Below, piece after piece: positions 17,167-25,546 of a DNA stretch of 64,000 bases. The position numbers were made by a program, and so were the translations under genes. The notes beneath the pieces were generated by a model, which ran no database searches, was not told where the DNA came from, and worked only from the letters and a program-made list of their open reading frames with translations. The number at the start of each line of letters is the position of its first letter. Position 1 is the first letter of the stretch. The DNA comes from Nannocystis sp. (GTDB lineage: Bacteria; Myxococcota_A; Polyangia; Nannocystales; Nannocystaceae), in NCBI GenBank assembly GCA_016712315.1, contig JADJRG010000022.1, positions 434,001-498,000 of the forward strand. The letters run 5' to 3'.

Positions 17167-19260
17167 ATGCACAGCAACCCGGCGAGCGAGCGCGACTCTG
17201 AGGCAGAGGCGGCGACGATCGCGGCCGGGCCCGAGATCTTCAGCGCAGCGCCTGCTCCGCCCGCCCAACGCAGCCGAGCGGCGCACATCGCCGCGCACAT
17301 CGCCTTCACGGTGGTGAGCGGCGCGGCCCTCGTGCTCTTCGCGCGCGGGCTGCCCCTCCTCCACGCCGAGACCCTCGCCACCGTCGATCCGGCCGCTCAA
17401 GCGGTCTTTGAGCGCGCCGGCCTCGCCGCCGCGCACCTCGCCGGCCTCCGCGTCGGCCTCGCCGCCTTCGTCGCCGCCGCCTTCACCGCGGCGGGCGCGG
17501 TGCTCGTCATCCGCAAGCCGCGCGACGGCCTCGCCAAGATCGTCGCCTTCGCCTTGATCGGCCAGGGCGTCAACGCCTTATTGCCGCTCAAGCTGCTCTT
17601 CCGCGAGCCGTTCTGGGCGCTCCCCGCTCGCCTCCTGGTCGCCACGATCCTCGTCGCCCTCCCCCTCGCCTGCTACCTCTTCCCGGACGGCCGCCTCCCG
17701 CGGCGGTGGATGGCCCCGCTGCTCGCGCTCTGGGCGATCTGGCTCGCCCTCGCCGCCGTCGGCCTCGCCGGCCCCGCCGATCTCTTCGATCTCTACTGGG
17801 AGCGCCGGATCGCCTACGTCTTGCCGGTCCTCTTTATGCTCGCCAGCGGCGTCTTCGCCCAGTTCGACCGCTACCGGCGGACAGCGACGCCTGCGCAGCG
17901 AGTCCAGACCAAGTGGTTGCTCTACGGCCTCACCGTCGGGGTCATCGCCGGCAACCTCGCCAACCTCATCGAGGTCTTCTTCATCGAGCGAGGCGCCTCG
18001 CCGATGGCCGCCCTGATCGCCAGCATCAGCGCGCACACCGCCTCTGCGCTCGCCCAGCTCTCCGTGCCGATCGCGGTCGTCCTGTCGATGCTCCGGCACC
18101 GCCTCTACGACATCGAGCTCGTGATCAACCGGTCGCTCCTCTACGGCGCCCTCTCGTTCGGCCTCGCGTTGATCTTCGCCGCCCTCGTCTTCACCCTCCA
18201 GGCGGCGATTCGCCTGGCGACCGGCGGTGACGAGGCGCCGGTGCTCGTGATCGTCGCCGCCACCGCCGCCATCACCGCGCTCTTCGGCCCCGCCCGCGCG
18301 CGCCTCCGCCGGCTCATCGACAGCAAGCTCTACGGCATCGAGATCAACTACAACGAGGCCCCTAGGGCTGGCCAACAGCGGCCCAAGTGGACAGAAGCCG
18401 GCGGTGAAGCGACCTTGACCTCCCTGGGGATCTACAGCGGCCTCGAGCGGATCGGCCGAGGCGGCATGGGCGAGGTCTATCGCGCGATCCACCCGCAGCT
18501 CCAGCGGCCCGTCGCGATCAAGATCTTACCCGCGGATCTCCGCGACCAGCCGGTCCCGCTCCGTCGCTTCGCCCGAGAGGCCCAGACCATGGCCCGCCTG
18601 CGCCACCCCAACATCGTCGCCATCCACGACTTCGGCGACGCCGGCACCCCCTTCATCGTCATGGACTTCGTCGCTGGCGAGACCCTCGCCGCCTGCCTGC
18701 GCGAGCGCACCCGCCTCGCCCTCGAGGAGGCGCTGCCGCTCTTCGCCGACCTCGCGGCCGCGCTCGATCACGCCCACGCCCAGGGGATCGTCCACCGCGA
18801 CATCAAGCCCGCCAACGTGATGCTCACGCCGCCCGCCGGCCCGGGCGCGCGCGAGCGGGCCGTGCTCATGGACTTCGGCGTCTCGCACATCAGCGCCGCC
18901 CTCACCCAGCTCACCGCGACCGGCGGCGTGATCGGCACCCTCGACTACGTCTCGCCCGAGCAGGTGCAGGGCGTCAGCGACCTCGACGGCCGCTCGGACA
19001 TCTACAGCCTCGGCGTCATGGCCTTCGAGGTCCTCACCGGCGTCCGACCCTTCGTCTACCAGCACGCCGCCGCGATGGTGCTCGCCCACCTCTCGACCCC
19101 CCCGCCCGACCCTCGGGAGCACGTCGCCCTCGCCGACGCCGCCGCCCAGGCCGTCCTCCGCGCGCTCGCCAAGGCCCCCGCGGATCGCTTCGCCAGCGCC
19201 AGCGCCTTCGTCGCGGCGCTCGCCGGGGGCCGCGTCGATCCTGTCCCAACGGACACCTAA
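17167..19260 (+). CDS. Membrane-anchored eukaryotic-type Ser/Thr protein kinase
   Basis: A 697-residue protein. Residues about 35-385 hold several hydrophobic helices. A soluble segment, FDLYWERRIAYVLP followed by a long helix (QFDRYRRTATPAQRVQTKWLLYG), is reminiscent of the multi-helix input domain of some sensor histidine kinases. The C-terminal half is a complete Hanks-type kinase domain: Gly loop GRGGMGEVY (430-438), catalytic K452 in VAIK, HRDIKPAN with D545, DFG at 569-571, and SPEQ in the activation segment. All catalytic residues are present, so it should be active. The N-terminus is cytosolic and lacks a signal peptide. No partner phosphatase or FHA gene is adjacent. Substrate unknown. 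Confidence 0.9.
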   Translation: MHSNPASERDSEAEAATIAAGPEIFSAAPAPPAQRSRAAHIAAHIAFTVVSGAALVLFARGLPLLHAETLATVDPAAQAVFERAGLAAAHLAGLRVGLAAFVAAAFTAAGAVLVIRKPRDGLAKIVAFALIGQGVNALLPLKLLFREPFWALPARLLVATILVALPLACYLFPDGRLPRRWMAPLLALWAIWLALAAVGLAGPADLFDLYWERRIAYVLPVLFMLASGVFAQFDRYRRTATPAQRVQTKWLLYGLTVGVIAGNLANLIEVFFIERGASPMAALIASISAHTASALAQLSVPIAVVLSMLRHRLYDIELVINRSLLYGALSFGLALIFAALVFTLQAAIRLATGGDEAPVLVIVAATAAITALFGPARARLRRLIDSKLYGIEINYNEAPRAGQQRPKWTEAGGEATLTSLGIYSGLERIGRGGMGEVYRAIHPQLQRPVAIKILPADLRDQPVPLRRFAREAQTMARLRHPNIVAIHDFGDAGTPFIVMDFVAGETLAACLRERTRLALEEALPLFADLAAALDHAHAQGIVHRDIKPANVMLTPPAGPGARERAVLMDFGVSHISAALTQLTATGGVIGTLDYVSPEQVQGVSDLDGRSDIYSLGVMAFEVLTGVRPFVYQHAAAMVLAHLSTPPPDPREHVALADAAAQAVLRALAKAPADRFASASAFVAALAGGRVDPVPTDT

Positions 19261-19325
19261 GCGCCGCCCTCGCGGATCTTCGTGATGGCCGCCTTGGCCG
19301 CCGCGGTGCTAGCTTCCCCTGCCAC

Positions 19326-20375
19326 ATGCAGCAACGCACCCGCCTCCTCATCGTCTTCGGCGGCCGCTCCTCCGAGCACGAGATCTCCCTGCGGAGCGCC
19401 ACCTCGATCCTCCACGCGATCGATCGCTCCCGCTTTGAGGTCCTCCTCCTCGGGATCCGCCGCGACGGCGCCTGGTGCACCGGCCCTGCCGACGCCCCCC
19501 TCGCCCAGATCATCGCCGCGGGCGCCCCTCTCCGCGACCTCCGCGAGCTCGCCCCTGATCTCGTCTTCCCGGTCCTTCACGGCCCCTTCGGCGAGGACGG
19601 CACCTTTCAAGGCCTGCTCGAGGTCCTCGGCCTCCCGTACGTCGGCGCCGGCGTGCTCGCCTCCGCCCTCTGCATGGACAAGGCCGTCTTCAAGCGCCTC
19701 TTAGGCGCCCTCGATCCGCCCATCCCGATCGCCCCCTACCTCGAGCTCGACGCCGCCGATCCGGCCCAGCGCGCCGATCTCCCCGCGCGCGTCCGCGGCC
19801 GCCTCGGCTACCCCTGCTTCGTCAAGCCCGCCAACCAGGGCTCCTCTGTCGGCATCACCCGAGTCGACGCCGAGGCCGATCTAGCCCGCGCCGTCGAGCT
19901 CGCCGCCCGCTACGATCCCAAGCTCGTGATCGAGCGAGGCCTGAGCTGCCGCGAGATCGAGCTCGCCGTGCTCGGCGACGGCGGCCCTGACACCCTGGTC
20001 TCTGAGCCAGGTGAGATCGTGCTCCCCCCCGGCCAGTGGTACGACTACGACAACAAGTACACCCACGACGTCGCCACCCTGCAGATCCCCGCCCAACTCC
20101 CCCCCGATCGAGTCCGTGAGCTGAAGGCGCTCGCCCTCCGCGCCTTCCGCGGAGCGGGCTGCCGGGGCCTCGCCCGCGTCGACTTCTTCGTCGACGAGCG
20201 CACCCTCGAGCCCTACCTCAACGAGCTCAACACCATGCCTGGGTTCACCAGCATCAGCATGTACCCAAAAATGATCGCCCACGCCGGCGTCACCTATCCC
20301 GAGCTGCTCACCCGCCTCTGCGAGCTCGCCCTCGCCCACCACCGCGCCCGCGGCGCCCTCGCGATCACCCCCTGA
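19326..20375 (+). CDS. ddl: D-alanine--D-alanine ligase
   Basis: This 349-residue ATP-grasp ligase joins two D-Ala for peptidoglycan precursor synthesis. It opens with LLIVFGGRSSEHEISLRSA. The ATP-grasp landmarks are VLHGPFGEDGTFQGLLEVLGLPYVGAGVLASALCMDK, the Lys in PCFVKPANQGSSVGITRV, and the substrate/metal loop LNELNTMPGFTSISMYPKM. The length and motifs are those of bacterial Ddl. No mur or fts genes are nearby, so it stands outside a division cluster here. Start ATG at 19326 is the first possible and fits the family's N-terminus. Confidence 0.95.
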   Translation: MQQRTRLLIVFGGRSSEHEISLRSATSILHAIDRSRFEVLLLGIRRDGAWCTGPADAPLAQIIAAGAPLRDLRELAPDLVFPVLHGPFGEDGTFQGLLEVLGLPYVGAGVLASALCMDKAVFKRLLGALDPPIPIAPYLELDAADPAQRADLPARVRGRLGYPCFVKPANQGSSVGITRVDAEADLARAVELAARYDPKLVIERGLSCREIELAVLGDGGPDTLVSEPGEIVLPPGQWYDYDNKYTHDVATLQIPAQLPPDRVRELKALALRAFRGAGCRGLARVDFFVDERTLEPYLNELNTMPGFTSISMYPKMIAHAGVTYPELLTRLCELALAHHRARGALAITP

Positions 20376-20438
20376 CCCGCGCCGCCTCGGAGCCGGCCGA
20401 CTTGCGCGCTCCCGGGGCATTTGGCACCGTCCGCGCCG

Positions 20439-21980
20439 ATGACCACCCAGCTCCACCCTGGCGGCGCCTCCCCTGCGGGCAGCGCCGCGCTCGCTCGTCG
20501 CTTCGGCGGCGCGCCACGCCGCCTCGGCCGCTCCCAGTGGCAGGTCGCCCCCATCGGCTTCGGCGCCTACCGCGTCCACGATGACAACCCAGCGCACCGC
20601 CAGGCCCTCGAGGAGGCGCTCCGCTGCGGCATCAACCTCATCGACACCAGCGCCACCTACACCGACGGCGGCAGCGAGCGCCTCATCGGCGGCGTGCTCG
20701 CCCAGCTCTTCGCCGATCACGTCCTCCAGCGCGATCAAGTCGTCGTCGTCAGCAAGGCCGGCTACCTCCAAGGCCCCCTGCTCGAGGCCGCCAAGGCCCG
20801 CCCCACCCCCTACCCTGAGATCGTCGAGTACCTCGCGGGCTGCTGGCACTGCATCCACCCGGAGCTGCTCGCCGAGCAGATCGAGGCCAGCCGCCAGCGC
20901 CTCGGCCTCGCCCGGATCGACGTCTACCTGCTCCACAACCCCGAGTACTTCCTGATCGATCGGCGCAACCGCGGCGGCGTCGACGACGACGACCGCGAGC
21001 GCCTCTACCGCCGGATCGCCGCCGCCTTCGCCTACCTCGAGCGCGCCGTCCTAGAAGGCCTCATCGGCTGCTATGGCGTCTCCTCCAACGCCCTCGCCGG
21101 CGACGCCCCCGAGCACATCGAGCTCGATCGCCTCCTCGAGATCGCCCGCGAGGTCGGCGGCGAGGCCCACCACTTCGCCGTCATCGAGCTCCCGCTCAAC
21201 CTGCTCGAAGGGTCAGCTCTCCGCGATCGTGAGCCCACCCCCGCCGGCCCCCGCACCGCCCTCGAGATCGCCGCCGCCGCCGATCTCGGCGTGCTCGTCA
21301 ACCGCCCGCTCAGCGGCTTCGTCCAGGATCCCGAGCCTCGCCTCATCCGCCTCGCCGATCTCCCCGAGTCTGGCCGCGCCCGCGCCTCAGATCCGCTGCC
21401 CCTGCTCCGCGCCGCCGAGCGCCTCGAGCTCGAGTGGCAGCGCACCCTCGGCGACGAGCTCGCCCGCGAGGGCGACGATCCGCGCTTCCGCGATCTCTTT
21501 CGCTGGGGCCGCGAGCTCAGCGCCGGCCTGCCGGCGATCCGCGACATCAACCACTGGATCCGCCTGCGCAACGGCGTCATCGCCGCCCACATGGGCCAGC
21601 TCGGCGCCCTCTTGCACACCAGCCTCAGCGGCGATCACCTCGCTCGTTTCCGCGCCTTCTGGGACGAATACGGCGCCGTCCTCGAGGCCGCCCTGGACAG
21701 CATCGAAGACGGCCTGCGGGCCCAGGCTCAGGCCGTGCTCGACCAGATCACCGAGCGCCTCGACGCCGCCCTCCCGCTCGATCTCCGCCCCCTCACGCTC
21801 TCCCAGAAGGCCGTGCTCACCCTGCTCGCCGCCCCGGTCAGCGCCGTCCTCGTCGGCGCGCGGATCCCCGCCTACGTCCACGACATCGCCGCCCTGGCCC
21901 CTTGGCTCACCCAGCCGGCCTTCCTCGGCCTCGATCCTGCCGAGGCCCTCCGCGCCTTCGTCCCCACCCCGCTTCATTAG
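20439..21980 (+). CDS. Aldo/keto reductase with C-terminal extension
   Basis: A 513-residue protein, against about 320 for ordinary aldo/keto reductases. The N-terminal 330 residues are an (alpha/beta)8 AKR domain with the full tetrad: D69 and Y74 in LIDTSATYTDGGSE, K106 in VVVSKAGY and H166 in YLLHNPEYF. It would reduce a carbonyl with NADPH or the reverse. The C-terminal 180 residues are helical and contain the sequence TLSQKAVLTLLAAPVSAVLVGAR, which resembles the end of an AKR barrel. The region between (about 330-450) may therefore be an insertion rather than a tail. ATG at 20439 is chosen over an upstream in-frame Met at 20421. A short gene follows 11 bp downstream. Confidence 0.85.
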   Translation: MTTQLHPGGASPAGSAALARRFGGAPRRLGRSQWQVAPIGFGAYRVHDDNPAHRQALEEALRCGINLIDTSATYTDGGSERLIGGVLAQLFADHVLQRDQVVVVSKAGYLQGPLLEAAKARPTPYPEIVEYLAGCWHCIHPELLAEQIEASRQRLGLARIDVYLLHNPEYFLIDRRNRGGVDDDDRERLYRRIAAAFAYLERAVLEGLIGCYGVSSNALAGDAPEHIELDRLLEIAREVGGEAHHFAVIELPLNLLEGSALRDREPTPAGPRTALEIAAAADLGVLVNRPLSGFVQDPEPRLIRLADLPESGRARASDPLPLLRAAERLELEWQRTLGDELAREGDDPRFRDLFRWGRELSAGLPAIRDINHWIRLRNGVIAAHMGQLGALLHTSLSGDHLARFRAFWDEYGAVLEAALDSIEDGLRAQAQAVLDQITERLDAALPLDLRPLTLSQKAVLTLLAAPVSAVLVGARIPAYVHDIAALAPWLTQPAFLGLDPAEALRAFVPTPLH

Positions 21981-21991
21981 ACATCACGCCC

Positions 21992-22246
21992 ATGGCCGCC
22001 ACGATCTCCCCCCACGCCCCTGACGTCGCCCTCCGCCGCGTCCCCACCGCGGCCCTCGAGAAGCTCTACCGCCTCCTCCACCGCGGCGAGCTCCACCTCC
22101 CCCTGCGCCCCGTCGATCTCGCCGCGATCGGCCTTCAGAGCCAAACCGAGCGGATCCTCGCCCACCTCCGCGGCCTCGACGCCGTCGCCGTCCGCGCCGT
22201 GCTCGTCGCGACCCTCGCCGAGCGCCTCCCGGAGCGCGGCGCCTGA
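21992..22246 (+). CDS. Small helical protein (84 residues), unknown
   Basis: Starts 11 bp after the aldo/keto reductase stop, probably in the same transcript. The protein opens MAATISPHAPDVALRRVP and continues as amphipathic helices (LEKLYRLLHRGELHLPLRP, LAAIGLQSQTERILAHLRGL). It has no membrane segment and no Cys. The frame remains open upstream in another reading frame of the reductase, so the true start is the ATG at 21992. No family recognised. Confidence 0.6.
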   Translation: MAATISPHAPDVALRRVPTAALEKLYRLLHRGELHLPLRPVDLAAIGLQSQTERILAHLRGLDAVAVRAVLVATLAERLPERGA

Positions 22247-22327
22247 CCCGCCTGCCGCGCACCCGCCGACAACCCCCGCCCGAACGCTGGATTGCGCCGC
22301 TGCGCCGCCTGCGCGACCATCCTCGGG

Positions 22328-22876
22328 ATGTCCCCCAAGACGCACCGACTCCTCCGCCCTCTGCTCGTCGCCTGCCTCCTCGTCGCGTGCGACGCCCCAC
22401 CACCTCCTGGGGACGAGCAAGCCAAGGTCATCGCGCCGACCGCCACCGCCCCGGTCGCGGACGCCCCGGTCGCGGACGCCCCCGTCGCCTTCGACGCCTG
22501 CCTCGCCGCCTGCGACGACAAGAAGCTCTCGGCCGACGATCGCGCCACATGTCGTTTGAGCTGTAACCAAGCCGAAGCCGTCGAGCGTCGAGCGATCGGC
22601 GCCGCCCCCGCCGGCGACTCCCCCCACAAGCCGATCGTCGACGCCTTCCGCGCCTGCAACCAACCTTGCCAGGCCGCCGTCGATCCAGCCGCCCGCGACG
22701 CCTGCGCCGCCCGCTGCGCCGCCGAAGCCGGCGCCCTCCCGCAGCCCTGCCAGGGCGCCTGCCTCACCGCCCTCAGCGCCAGCGACACCGCCTGCGCCGC
22801 CAAGGGCCCCGACGACGCCGCCACCTGTCGCCTCAACAGCGCCGCCGACGCTCACGTCTGCCTCGGCAAGTGCTGA
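22328..22876 (+). CDS. Cys-rich lipoprotein with twin CX3C repeats (copy 1)
   Basis: A 182-residue lipoprotein. The ATG at 22328 gives MSPKTHRLLRPLLVACLLVAC with an LVAC lipobox. After a Pro/Ala/Val linker the mature part consists of units in which a C-x3-C is followed 11-13 residues later by another C-x3-C. Examples are CLAAC then CRLSC, and CNQPC then CAARC. The last unit is incomplete at its second half (CRLNSAADAHVCLGKC). Such twin CX3C units are helical hairpins held by two disulfides in other proteins. It is followed 91 bp later by a clear paralogue. Likely on the periplasmic or outer face; binding partner unknown. Confidence 0.75.
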   Translation: MSPKTHRLLRPLLVACLLVACDAPPPPGDEQAKVIAPTATAPVADAPVADAPVAFDACLAACDDKKLSADDRATCRLSCNQAEAVERRAIGAAPAGDSPHKPIVDAFRACNQPCQAAVDPAARDACAARCAAEAGALPQPCQGACLTALSASDTACAAKGPDDAATCRLNSAADAHVCLGKC

Positions 22877-22967
22877 ACCCAAGACCAGGCGCGGATCCAC
22901 GGGCAAAACTTGCGCCCCCACCGCACGCCGCCCCCACCTATGCTGGCGGCTGTCCTGGATCGCTTCG

Positions 22968-23675
22968 ATGATCAAGCAAATTACGGCCCTCTCCACCGCG
23001 CTCCTCGCCCTCTTCGCCTGCTCCGCCCTCGCCTGTGACGCGATGGATCCGACCGGCACCGCCCCCGCATCGGTCGTGGCGAGCAACAAACCCGACGCCC
23101 CAGTCGTCGCCGAGCCCGTCCCACGCCCGCCTGGCGCCGCCGCGCCCGAGCCCGGCGAGCTCCTACCCACGCCGCCAACGCCGCCGGTCGGCGCTGACAT
23201 CGCCGCCACCCGCAAGGCCCTGGACGACTACAAGACCTGCGCCCTCGAGTGTTACGCCGACACCTCCCTCAAGGAGACCGACCGCGAGGGTTGCAAGCTC
23301 ACCTGCCGCAACCTCGCGCAAAACGCCGGCATCGAGCCCAAGTCCCCCGCCGACGCGCTCCTGAGCCGCTTCGACGTGTGCACCAGCGAGTGTCACGGCG
23401 ACAAGCGCGCCAAAGAGACCGACCGCACCACCTGCAAGCTCACCTGCGCCGGCATCCTCGAGAACGCCGAGCTGAGCCCGCCCACGCCCGCCGCGCCCGT
23501 CGAGACCGCCGTCGGCGCCACCGCCTGCAGCCGCGACTGCCTCACCGCCTCCCAGACCTGCGAGCGCGCCTGCGACGAGCTGAAGGGCAAGGCCACCGAC
23601 AGCGAGACCTGCCGCCTCAACTGCGGCACCAACAGCCAAGTCTGCCTCGACAAGTGCGCCGAAGCGGCCCCCTGA
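22968..23675 (+). CDS. Cys-rich lipoprotein with twin CX3C repeats (copy 2)
   Basis: A 235-residue paralogue of the preceding gene with a typical signal (MIKQITALSTALLALFACSA, then lipobox LAC). The mature part has two near-identical hairpins: CALEC with CKLTC 13 residues on, and CTSEC with CKLTC 13 residues on. A third, denser unit follows (CSRDC, CERAC, CRLNC, CLDKC). KETDR recurs between the Cys pairs of the first two units, which points to internal duplication. A perfect terminator hairpin follows the stop. Function unknown. The regular spacing argues for a structural, disulfide-locked domain rather than metal binding. Confidence 0.8.
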   Translation: MIKQITALSTALLALFACSALACDAMDPTGTAPASVVASNKPDAPVVAEPVPRPPGAAAPEPGELLPTPPTPPVGADIAATRKALDDYKTCALECYADTSLKETDREGCKLTCRNLAQNAGIEPKSPADALLSRFDVCTSECHGDKRAKETDRTTCKLTCAGILENAELSPPTPAAPVETAVGATACSRDCLTASQTCERACDELKGKATDSETCRLNCGTNSQVCLDKCAEAAP

Positions 23676-23696
23676 GCGGCGTCGTGAGGCCATCAC

Positions 23697-23732
23697 AGAG
23701 AGGGCGCCGCAGATCCCCGCGGCGCCCTCTCT
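23697..23732. terminator. Bidirectional intrinsic terminator
   Basis: Two 14-base arms (23697-23710 and 23719-23732) pair perfectly around an 8-base loop AGATCCCC. The hairpin sits between two converging genes whose stops are 84 bp apart, so it can serve both. The following T-run is short (TTGTTTG). Confidence 0.8.
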
Positions 23733-23758
23733 TGTTTGATCGCGTCGACAGCCTCAGC

Positions 23759-24619
23759 TCAGCCGCAGGTCGAGCCCTTGAACCCCGACCCCTGGTCGAA
23801 GACCCCCGGCATGCACTTCTGATCCATCTCACAGTCCTCGTCGCTGTTGCACGCGCCGCACACCCCGACCTGAATAAAGCCCATGATGTCCACCTCGCCG
23901 CAGTGACCGGACGCGCACGAGGCGTCGCCCATGTCCTTGATCGAGCACAGCGCGTCGTTCTGCACCGATCCTGGCTCCACGCAGTCCTTGTAGCCCTCGA
24001 ACTTCATCGTATCGAAGATCGGCGCGCAGAGCTGGCCGCCGTCGCAGTCGCCGCTCGACTTACAATTGCTGCACGCGCTCGGCACCAGCCCGAAGGTGCC
24101 CTCGACCACCTCCGCGCAGAACAGCCCGTCCTCGCACGAGCTCATCGCCATGCACGTGTCGCCGAGCTGGCCGTTCGAGCACGCCGCCTGCATCGTCAAC
24201 AGATCGAGCGAGCACGCGATCCCCTCGCCGCTCTCCAGGCAGTCCGCGTCCACCTTACACTCCGAGCACACCCCCCCGACCATCGGGATCGAGTAGCACT
24301 TCATCGACTCGCACTCCGCGTCGGATCCGCACTGCGAGCCGTTCGGCTGCGGCATCACGCCTGTGTCGTTGCTCGTCGATCCTTGCGTCGTCAAGAACCC
24401 CGCCGACGACACGTCCGAGCTGGTCTCGCCCATCGTCGTCGTCGAGGTCCCGGTGTCACTCTCGCTCACCCCGCTGGTCGAGCTCGCCGAGTCGGTGCCA
24501 TCGCTCGTGCTCGAGCTCGAGCTCGCCTCGGTCGCGCCGCCGTCATCACCGCGGCACGCGGGCAGCAGCGCAAGAGGGGCCAGGAGGGTGAACAGTGCGG
24601 AAACGCGCGTCATGGTCAT
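23759..24619 (-). CDS. Cys-rich lipoprotein with Ser/Thr-rich linker
   Basis: A 286-residue lipoprotein. The ATG at 24619 is supported by CGGAG six bases upstream; an in-frame Met two codons later is less well placed. The signal ends at the LLPAC lipobox. Residues about 28-90 are a Ser/Thr/Gly/Asp linker (ASSSSSTSDGTDSASSTSG), typical of surface lipoproteins in Nannocystis-like myxobacteria. Then come repeated Cys modules of the kind CGSDAECESMKC, CKVDADCLESG, CKSSGDCDGGQLC and CNSDEDCEMDQKC. These C-x-(S/V)-D-x-(D/E)-C units are often seen in predicted surface proteins of this group. Function unknown; presumably outer-membrane or surface-exposed. Confidence 0.8.
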   Translation of the reverse strand: MTMTRVSALFTLLAPLALLPACRGDDGGATEASSSSSTSDGTDSASSTSGVSESDTGTSTTTMGETSSDVSSAGFLTTQGSTSNDTGVMPQPNGSQCGSDAECESMKCYSIPMVGGVCSECKVDADCLESGEGIACSLDLLTMQAACSNGQLGDTCMAMSSCEDGLFCAEVVEGTFGLVPSACSNCKSSGDCDGGQLCAPIFDTMKFEGYKDCVEPGSVQNDALCSIKDMGDASCASGHCGEVDIMGFIQVGVCGACNSDEDCEMDQKCMPGVFDQGSGFKGSTCG

Positions 24620-24697
24620 AAAAACTCCGAGGCTCGAATCATCGCGCCTACGCCCTCCCTGGGGGTCCCCGCGCCGCTTCGCACACCGTGAATCTCC

Positions 24698-25546
24698 TCA
24701 CAGATCATCGCCGAGCTCCGCCCGCATCACAAAACCCTCCTGGACGCGGCTCCACCCGCCCCTCAGCAGCGCCGCCGTCGCGGGCGCTCCGGCCGGGCAC
24801 CCGTACAGCAGCGTCGGCGCCCCTCGCGGAGCATAGGCGCGCACCGCCGCCGCCGCCCGCACCACCGCCGCCGCACCCGACGCCCGAGGCGGCAGCAGCA
24901 GCCGCTGGACCAACCACGCCCGCCCCTCCGCCGACACGTGCGCCACCCCGCCTGCTCCGCCGCCGATCGCCAAGCTCCACCGCGACCCCTCCGGCGTGCC
25001 CGTCCACGCCTCCGCCAGCCACTCCGAGAACGCGCTCATCCCCGCCTGCTCCCACGCCCGCGCCCGCCCCCGCGGCCCCGCATGCAGCCCCAGCCCCGCC
25101 GCCAACAACGTCCACGAGGCCGCCCGCTCGCGCAGCCCCAGCCCGGCAAAAAAACCCCGCGAGCGCCCATCCGCCAGCACCTCCAGCCCCGCCAGCCCCG
25201 CCGCCGCCGCCAGCCGCCGCACCTCCGCGATCAGCAGCCGCCCCACCCCACGCCCCCGCCACCCCGGCAGCACCCCCACACCAGCCGTCCGCGCCACCCC
25301 GGGCAGGCTCACCGGCTGGCCGACCAGCGCGTAGCCGATCACCACCTCCGGTCGTCCCACCTCAAACACAATCACCGACAGCCCCGGCACCACCGCCTCA
25401 CGCCTGATCTTCCGCGCCAGCCATCCAGGGCGCCGCTCGCCTTCGCCAAAAATCGCCCGCGCCGTCGCCTCCAGCGCCGTCAGATCCTCCCGCGCCGCCA
25501 GCCCCCGCGCCCGGATCTCACCCGCCGCGTCGCGATCGCCGCTCAC
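24698..25546 (-). CDS. GNAT-family N-acetyltransferase
   Basis: A 282-residue protein with the acetyl-CoA loop VGVLPGWRGRGVGRLLI (Q/R-x-x-G-x-G/A motif) and the following helix (AEVRRLAAAAGLAGLEVLADG). The family is usually about 150 residues. The length and a second weaker alpha/beta half suggest a tandem GNAT, with only the first half showing the CoA motif. The start is taken as GTG at 25546, which overlaps the trpS stop by 4 bp (GTGA). An in-frame GTG at 25558 is an alternative. Co-transcription with trpS is likely. Acceptor substrate unknown. Confidence 0.8.
   Translation of the reverse strand: MSGDRDAAGEIRARGLAAREDLTALEATARAIFGEGERRPGWLARKIRREAVVPGLSVIVFEVGRPEVVIGYALVGQPVSLPGVARTAGVGVLPGWRGRGVGRLLIAEVRRLAAAAGLAGLEVLADGRSRGFFAGLGLRERAASWTLLAAGLGLHAGPRGRARAWEQAGMSAFSEWLAEAWTGTPEGSRWSLAIGGGAGGVAHVSAEGRAWLVQRLLLPPRASGAAAVVRAAAAVRAYAPRGAPTLLYGCPAGAPATAALLRGGWSRVQEGFVMRAELGDDL

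Noticed and set aside
22910..22944. A TTGCGC/TATGCT promoter before the second Cys-rich lipoprotein
   Set aside because: The spacer is 23 bp, too long for sigma-70; only the -10-like part is plausible.
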